A stretch of DNA of 18,073 nt from Bacillota bacterium (lineage in GTDB: Bacteria > Bacillota > Clostridia > Lachnospirales > Lachnospiraceae): positions 1 through 18,073 of the forward strand of contig JAFADH010000073.1 in the NCBI GenBank assembly GCA_023424995.1, in the 5' to 3' direction. A program made the translations under genes and the position numbers. The notes beneath the pieces are model-generated. The model saw only the letters and a program-made list of their open reading frames with translations. It was not told the origin of the DNA and did not search any database. Positions 13,803 to 18,073 of the stretch are shown one piece after another; within the stretch, counting starts at the first letter, position 1, and every line of letters starts with the position of its first letter.

Positions 13803-15167
13803 TTATCCGTGGTTAATTTCATCCAGGGTCGCACACCGGAATGCCGGGGCTTTTTTGATGATTTTTACCCAAATCAATGCGAAGGTGACCATTAACACAA
13901 GTAAGGCTGCAAATATTTTATAAATGAAGATTCTGTCCTCTCCCTCCGCTATATTCCAAATCATGTAGATATTTCCGATGATACAAAGAATTTGAGGTAT
14001 TCCGAATAATGTTATTTTTTTATTTCTGCCTTTTGCATCCGGATATTTTTTTCTTAAGACCAGAACCGTAATATTAACAAGGATATAGGAGGTAAGCCAG
14101 AAGCAGGAGGCAGCCAGCAATAAATTGGTCAGACCCGTGCTGTTCGTAAAACCGGATATTAAAATAACAGATATAACGGCAACCATCAGAACAAGGCCGG
14201 CAATGGGAGTACCCTTGCTGTTTTTCTTATGGAAGAAGGAGGGCATCATTTCTTTCTCTGCCATTCCGCTCAGAATACGGGTAACACTGCCCAATACCGT
14301 ATTAATCGTGCTGGTACCCGCAAGTATGGTTACAAATCCCATCCAATAACTGCCCGCGGTCCCCAATAGATTTTCTGCAAATACCATATGCGGCATCTCA
14401 GCTGTCATTAATTCTTCCAGGGTGACATAATTAGTCATGCCTGTACCCAGGACGGATTGTACGGCAAAAAGGATCAATATGCTTAAGATCATTGCCAGGG
14501 GAACATTTCTTTTCGGGTTTTTTAAATCCTTCGATATGGGGATTACGAATTCGATTCCGATAAACAGCCAGAATGCCAAAGCAGATAAGGATACGATCCC
14601 GTTAAAACCGGTTATTGCCGGTTGGGTCTGCCTCGCGGCATCAATGACGGTACCGGTTCCTAATTTTAATGCGCTGATTATGCCTAAAAGTATTAAGGAT
14701 CCCAATAATAACACCACAACCAGATTTTGAATTTTTGAAAATATATCGATCCCCATATAATTAACAATTGCTAAGAATACTAAAATTGTAATACTAATGG
14801 CAACAGGGGATATCCCTTTAAAAAAGGTTTGGCTGAGCACGATACCACACATAGCTATTTCTACAGAACCGGCAAGTAAGTTCGTTATTACATATGCCGA
14901 TAAATTCGATACGATGGAAGGTACCGGACCCAAACCGGCCAATGTATACTGTCCCAGGCCTCCTTCCACTCCGGGCATCAGGCTATGGAGTTCTCCAAAG
15001 GAAAATGCCAGAAGGATATTAAGAACCACTACGATAAGCATGGCTATGATAAACCCCTTACCCGCCAAACCCATACCCTGTCCCAATAATAACAGACAAC
15101 TGGTGGCAACAATCAAACCTACGCAAACTGAGATGGCACTGCCAAGACCTAATTTTTTTTCATTCAT
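13803..15167 (-). CDS. APC-superfamily amino acid permease
   Basis: A 454-residue membrane transporter with about twelve hydrophobic helices. It starts MNEKKLGLGSAISVCVGLIVATS, where the first helix carries the unwound glycine-containing segment typical of amino acid-polyamine-organocation carriers. Other family marks are the SFGELHSLMPGVEGGLGQY block (about 56-74) equivalent to the A.L...P..GG.Y signature, and the intracellular KDLKNPKRNVPLA (about 218-230). The substrate is not deducible alone. Because it follows a three-subunit amine/amino-acid dehydrogenase operon on the same strand, it probably imports that enzyme's substrate (inference). AAAAGGAGGA lies 6 bases before the ATG. A terminator-like hairpin (15229-15260) separates it from the beta-subunit gene and may lower its expression relative to the enzyme. 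Confidence 0.92.
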   Translation of the reverse strand: MNEKKLGLGSAISVCVGLIVATSCLLLLGQGMGLAGKGFIIAMLIVVVLNILLAFSFGELHSLMPGVEGGLGQYTLAGLGPVPSIVSNLSAYVITNLLAGSVEIAMCGIVLSQTFFKGISPVAISITILVFLAIVNYMGIDIFSKIQNLVVVLLLGSLILLGIISALKLGTGTVIDAARQTQPAITGFNGIVSLSALAFWLFIGIEFVIPISKDLKNPKRNVPLAMILSILILFAVQSVLGTGMTNYVTLEELMTAEMPHMVFAENLLGTAGSYWMGFVTILAGTSTINTVLGSVTRILSGMAEKEMMPSFFHKKNSKGTPIAGLVLMVAVISVILISGFTNSTGLTNLLLAASCFWLTSYILVNITVLVLRKKYPDAKGRNKKITLFGIPQILCIIGNIYMIWNIAEGEDRIFIYKIFAALLVLMVTFALIWVKIIKKAPAFRCATLDEINHG

Positions 15168-15228
15168 GAAAAATCCTCCTTTTTACTTTCTGCTCCATGG
15201 TTTTTCAATGCTTTATTCATTTATAAAG

Positions 15229-15260
15229 CAAAGGAGCCTTGCCTGCACAAGACTCCTTTG
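15229..15260 (-). terminator. Intra-operon hairpin between the dehydrogenase beta gene and the permease
   Basis: A 13-bp stem, 15229-15241 with 15248-15260, with a six-base loop. On the minus-strand transcript every position pairs, one as G-U; on the plus strand that position is a C-A mismatch, so the fold favours the minus RNA. A short, interrupted T-rich tract follows. It is probably a partial terminator or an mRNA 3'-end stabiliser. Confidence 0.6.
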
Positions 15261-15266
15261 TCCTTT

Positions 15267-16394
15267 TTATATTCTTGCTTTAAACCGATGATATCGAAAA
15301 TCAGATACATCAAGGACGGGCTTTTCATCCGCTGCCATTTGAGATAGTAAAGTGCCTACGGTCGGCGCTATACCGAAGCCGTGCCCTGAAAAACCACACG
15401 CCAATATCATTCCGGGAACTTCTTCCACCGGACTGATTACCGGAACATGATCCACACAGACATCAATCCAACCTGCCCAGGTCCGAACTATCTTGGTGTC
15501 TTTAAGACAAGGAAAATATTTCATAATCCCCCGGCAGATACAGGAAGCTGTCCGGCTATTGGTTACCGGTGTTCCGTTATCCTTATTCACATCTTCAAAT
15601 CCGGAGGAGCCCCCGAATACAAAGGAGCCGTGAGTACTTTGATGTCCATAAAAATCCGCCTCTGCCGTACCGAGCATCTGATAGAACATGGGAGGCTGGT
15701 CCTCTGTAACAAGTACTTCTAACAGGGCTTGTGACATTGGTATATCTATGCCTATGGTTGCAGCTATTTTTCTGCTGCCATATCCGGCCGCCAGAATAAT
15801 TGTCTCGCCTTCATAGATATTACTGACGGTAATTACCTGTCTTGCTTTCCCTTTTATTTTTCGGATCCCAATTACTTCTTCCCCGGTAATAAACCTGACT
15901 CCTGATTGTCTCGCTTTTTTGTAATAAGCAAGAGTCGTTAACATAGGATTGGCATGTCCGTCCGTCGGACACCAGCTGGCACCGATAACTTCATCAGATA
16001 AATACGGACAGATTTCTTTGGCTTGCGGTCCGCTTATCATTGTTACCTCCAGCCCCAGGGAGGCTGCTTTCTCCGTAAGGCCTTCCAAAATTTTGATATG
16101 CCCATCGGTTTTACCAAGACGCAGATTACCTTCCTGATAATATTCCACATCCGTCTCCAACTCCTCCGAAAGGGTCGGCCAAAGATTTTTTACCCCATAC
16201 ATTGCTAAGGGCAGTTCTCTCTTATCACGTCCGGACTGTCTGACCCCTCCTCCGTTTCTGCTGGAGCCTCCGTCTCCCATATGACTGCTTTTCTCAAGAA
16301 CTATGACGGAGCAGCCCTTTTTTGCCAGATAATAAGCAGTGGAATTTCCTATTATACCCCCGCCGATAATGATGACTTCTGCGTTTTTCCCCAC
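15267..16394 (-). CDS. FAD-dependent amine/amino-acid dehydrogenase, beta (catalytic) subunit, DAO family
   Basis: A 375-residue flavoprotein of the D-amino acid oxidase (DAO) superfamily, of the type seen as the beta subunit of sarcosine oxidase, HcnC and the three-part D-hydroxyproline dehydrogenase. The N-terminal FAD-binding motif VIIIGGGIIGNSTAYYLAKKG (GGGxxG at 11-16) leads to the E-binding strand VIVLEKS and to SSRNGGGVRQSG (about 44-55), a flavin-contact loop of this group. The C-terminus has GFSGHGFGIAPTVG (about 339-352). The subunit would oxidise a secondary amine or D-amino acid and pass electrons to its partners. The start is a GTG at 16394, three bases after the gamma gene's stop, with GGGAGG about 10 bases upstream. 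The substrate is not identified. Confidence 0.88.
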   Translation of the reverse strand: MGKNAEVIIIGGGIIGNSTAYYLAKKGCSVIVLEKSSHMGDGGSSRNGGGVRQSGRDKRELPLAMYGVKNLWPTLSEELETDVEYYQEGNLRLGKTDGHIKILEGLTEKAASLGLEVTMISGPQAKEICPYLSDEVIGASWCPTDGHANPMLTTLAYYKKARQSGVRFITGEEVIGIRKIKGKARQVITVSNIYEGETIILAAGYGSRKIAATIGIDIPMSQALLEVLVTEDQPPMFYQMLGTAEADFYGHQSTHGSFVFGGSSGFEDVNKDNGTPVTNSRTASCICRGIMKYFPCLKDTKIVRTWAGWIDVCVDHVPVISPVEEVPGMILACGFSGHGFGIAPTVGTLLSQMAADEKPVLDVSDFRYHRFKARI

Positions 16395-16396
16395 TC

Positions 16397-16726
16397 TTAT
16401 TCAGCCTCCCTTCCGTCATTCCCCAATACTTTCATTTCAATGGGCCGCATGGGAGCTCTTGAGGCCGCGGGCTCTAATTCTATGGGTGAAACTCCCAATT
16501 CTTTCGCTACGATTCCTTTCACCAGTCTTGCACAGGTCTGGCCCTGGCATAGCCCCATTCCGGTGCGAAGATATCTTCTGATCTCTGTTAAAGTGAACAT
16601 GCCGTCATGAACTGCCCTTCTGATTTCTCCCTTTGTTACTTCCTCACAGCGGCAAATTATCATATCATCCTCCGGTTGGGGGAGAAACAGCCCTATATCT
16701 TTCATCCGTTCCTGTATTTTTATCAC
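16397..16726 (-). CDS. [2Fe-2S] BFD-like subunit of the three-part dehydrogenase (gamma)
   Basis: A 109-residue protein holding a bacterioferritin-associated-ferredoxin-like (Fer2_BFD) domain with the four cysteines C25, C27, C60 and C65 in the C-x-C...C-x4-C pattern (ICRCEE; GLCQGQTC), which binds one [2Fe-2S] cluster. The C-terminal RAPMRPIE tail is typical of small subunits in HcnA/SoxA-related complexes. It would carry electrons between the beta and alpha flavins. The start is a GTG at 16726 that overlaps the alpha stop (GTGA). GGAGGTGA lies 8 bases before it. An ATG seven codons further in is possible but has a poorer site. The tight overlap indicates coupled translation and a fixed subunit ratio. 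Confidence 0.88.
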   Translation of the reverse strand: MIKIQERMKDIGLFLPQPEDDMIICRCEEVTKGEIRRAVHDGMFTLTEIRRYLRTGMGLCQGQTCARLVKGIVAKELGVSPIELEPAASRAPMRPIEMKVLGNDGREAE

Positions 16727-18072
16727 TCTCCCGTCACCTCCAAAGAACGAAAAAATCTCGCTTTCATAACCATATCCGATGGTACTTTCATTGTTAATAA
16801 ATGCGTATGATCAAATGCTTTTTTCATTTTTACATCAACGATTTCTGCCATGCACACTTCTTTACCGCTGCGGTCCAGGGCTTTTCCCTTCTCGCCCGGC
16901 CGTGGAAGGGGTAAGAACTCATAAGGAAGGGTGACAGATGCAAATCCAGGTTCAAATTCCTTATTTACAAGGAAAATCGCCTGTCCGGAACAGGCTGCCA
17001 CACACATTCCGCAGCCTGAACATTCTTTTGTCTCATCAATGGCAGGAAGCAGGGTAATCTTCTCACCGATTTTAATACATTTCCTCGGACAGGCCTCCTG
17101 ACAGGGATTACAGGGGATATTCTGCGTACACTCGATGACCGGATGAATGCCCTGATACGGCTTAACTCCCGGGAATCGTTCAATTTCCGTTTCATCCACA
17201 TACCCCTTTTTCAGCAAGGTGGCAGATATCTCAATTCCTTCCTCTGTTTTTTGGATAGTCTTTCCTTTATTCTCAGGGGCAAACATCCCGTCCCTTAAAC
17301 AAAGCAATGCCTTTTCAAGCTCCTTTAACTGCTCATCCCGTTCCCCTGTGCTGATATAGCCTAAGTACTCCGCTGCCGATATTCCTGCCATACGCCCTTC
17401 AATCATGGCAGAGCTTGCTTCTTCAATACCCGATACATCTCCTGCCGCAAAGATACCCGGCACGCTTGTCTCACCTTTCCCGTCACACTCCGGAACATAT
17501 CCAAAGGCAGTGTCCTTCATGATGCAACCGGCCATTTTAAGAAGCTGGGACATTGGCGACAACCCGACAGCCAGACATATGGTATCCACCTCAAAATGCC
17601 TTTCGCTTCCGGGAATAATTCTCCAGGAACGGTCTACTTCGCCAATGGTCACTCCGCTCACACAGTTCTCTCCTTCCGCTTTTATAATCGTATGGGACAA
17701 GTAAAACGGAACTCCGCATCGGGCAAGTTTGGATGCATGCACTCCATAGCCTCCGATGGCAGGGGCTGCATCCACAACGGCTGCTACTTCACAGCCGGCT
17801 TGCATCAGCTGAAAACTTACCACAAGACCTACATTACCGGAGCCAAGCATTAATACCTTTTTCCCCGGTTTAACGTTATGGAGATTCATCATGGTCTGGG
17901 CTGCACCGGCACCGATAACACCGGGCAAGGTCCAGCCGTCAAAGGCAACCATATTTTCCGACGCACCGGTGGCAATAATTATGGAATCTCCCTTATAATG
18001 CCTGATTTCCTCATTTATTTTTACGGTTACCTCTTTATCGAGGTATAAGCCGATTACAACAGCATTCAGGGT
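16723..18072 (-). CDS. NAD(P)/FAD-dependent oxidoreductase with two [4Fe-4S] motifs, alpha subunit, 5' end cut by window edge
   Basis: 449 codons are visible and the frame stays open to the window end, so the N-terminal FAD motif is missing. The frame reads through the ATG at 17952 upstream (...IIIATGASENMVAF), so that ATG is internal. Seen from the edge: IIATGA, a second Rossmann motif LGSGNVG (NAD(P)-binding-like), ICLAVGLSP and GIFAAGDVSG (second FAD strand), as in HcnB and sarcosine oxidase alpha. A later 2[4Fe-4S] dicluster has cysteines counted from the ATG at 17952 at 275, 281, 284, 288 and 311, 314, 317, 321 (C-x5-C-x2-C-x3-C and C-x2-C-x2-C-x3-C). It would collect electrons from beta/gamma and pass them to an acceptor, perhaps ferredoxin or NAD. 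It is first in an alpha-gamma-beta-permease operon. Confidence 0.88.
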   Translation of the reverse strand, partial: TLNAVVIGLYLDKEVTVKINEEIRHYKGDSIIIATGASENMVAFDGWTLPGVIGAGAAQTMMNLHNVKPGKKVLMLGSGNVGLVVSFQLMQAGCEVAAVVDAAPAIGGYGVHASKLARCGVPFYLSHTIIKAEGENCVSGVTIGEVDRSWRIIPGSERHFEVDTICLAVGLSPMSQLLKMAGCIMKDTAFGYVPECDGKGETSVPGIFAAGDVSGIEEASSAMIEGRMAGISAAEYLGYISTGERDEQLKELEKALLCLRDGMFAPENKGKTIQKTEEGIEISATLLKKGYVDETEIERFPGVKPYQGIHPVIECTQNIPCNPCQEACPRKCIKIGEKITLLPAIDETKECSGCGMCVAACSGQAIFLVNKEFEPGFASVTLPYEFLPLPRPGEKGKALDRSGKEVCMAEIVDVKMKKAFDHTHLLTMKVPSDMVMKARFFRSLEVTGE

Positions 18073-18073
18073 G

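Noticed and set aside
13714..13923. Plus-strand open frame of 69 codons in the argF/permease gap
   Set aside because: Its second half is antisense to the permease gene and the first half is AT-rich gap sequence; no ribosome binding site or similarity to a transposase could be seen.
15160..15198. Twelve-codon upstream frame overlapping the permease start
   Set aside because: It starts with ATG and ends at the permease start region, but no ribosome binding site precedes it and its amino acids show no attenuation pattern.
14797..15291. Plus-strand open frame of 164 codons
   Set aside because: It is antisense to the permease N-terminus, rich in Pro/Thr/Asn as expected from the reverse of hydrophobic codons, and has no start signal.

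Overview
The window looks like chromosomal DNA of an anaerobic Firmicute of the Lachnospiraceae / Clostridium cluster XIVa type. Signs of this are AT-rich intergenic DNA with clear TTGnnn-17-TATAAT promoters and strong GGAGG ribosome binding sites, a GH94 phosphorylase very like clostridial cellobiose phosphorylases, a type III pantothenate kinase, and several small proteins of kinds that I associate with this family. No tRNA, rRNA, CRISPR array or intact transposase was found. The organism assignment is an inference from gene content.

Left part (1-3386): a truncated STAS-like protein at the edge, two tandem CPBP (CAAX-protease-like) membrane proteins overlapping by 4 bp, and a YpsA/DUF1273-like SLOG-fold protein. 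All read leftwards. The SLOG gene is divergent from a small XRE-type repressor-like gene, and the shared intergenic region carries a perfect 10-3-10 palindrome just downstream of the SLOG promoter's -10 box. A second perfect 14-bp inverted repeat lies between the SLOG gene and the CPBP pair.

Middle part (3401-8618): a stand-alone cellobiose phosphorylase gene (leftwards) diverges from two rightward genes for single-pass membrane proteins with large extracytoplasmic domains and no known function. Each of the two diverging transcription units has a textbook promoter. A 19-bp-stem bidirectional terminator closes the pair against asd.

Core metabolic part (8640-13562): a leftward series argF, two small lineage-type proteins, coaX, dusB and then asd. 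The first five genes are spaced 35-83 bp apart and probably form one transcription unit. asd follows after 194 bp and probably has its own promoter. A 322-bp stretch upstream of argF holds the argF promoter and a compact block of three hairpins that ends the next unit or is a remnant of a mobile element.

Right part (13803-18073): a leftward operon of a three-subunit amine/amino-acid dehydrogenase of the HcnABC / D-hydroxyproline-dehydrogenase / sarcosine-oxidase type. It comprises an alpha subunit with FAD/NAD folds plus two [4Fe-4S] motifs (cut by the window end), a small [2Fe-2S] BFD-like gamma subunit and a DAO-fold FAD beta subunit. An APC amino-acid permease follows. Together they suggest uptake and oxidation of an unidentified secondary amine or D-amino acid, with electrons passed through Fe-S centres.
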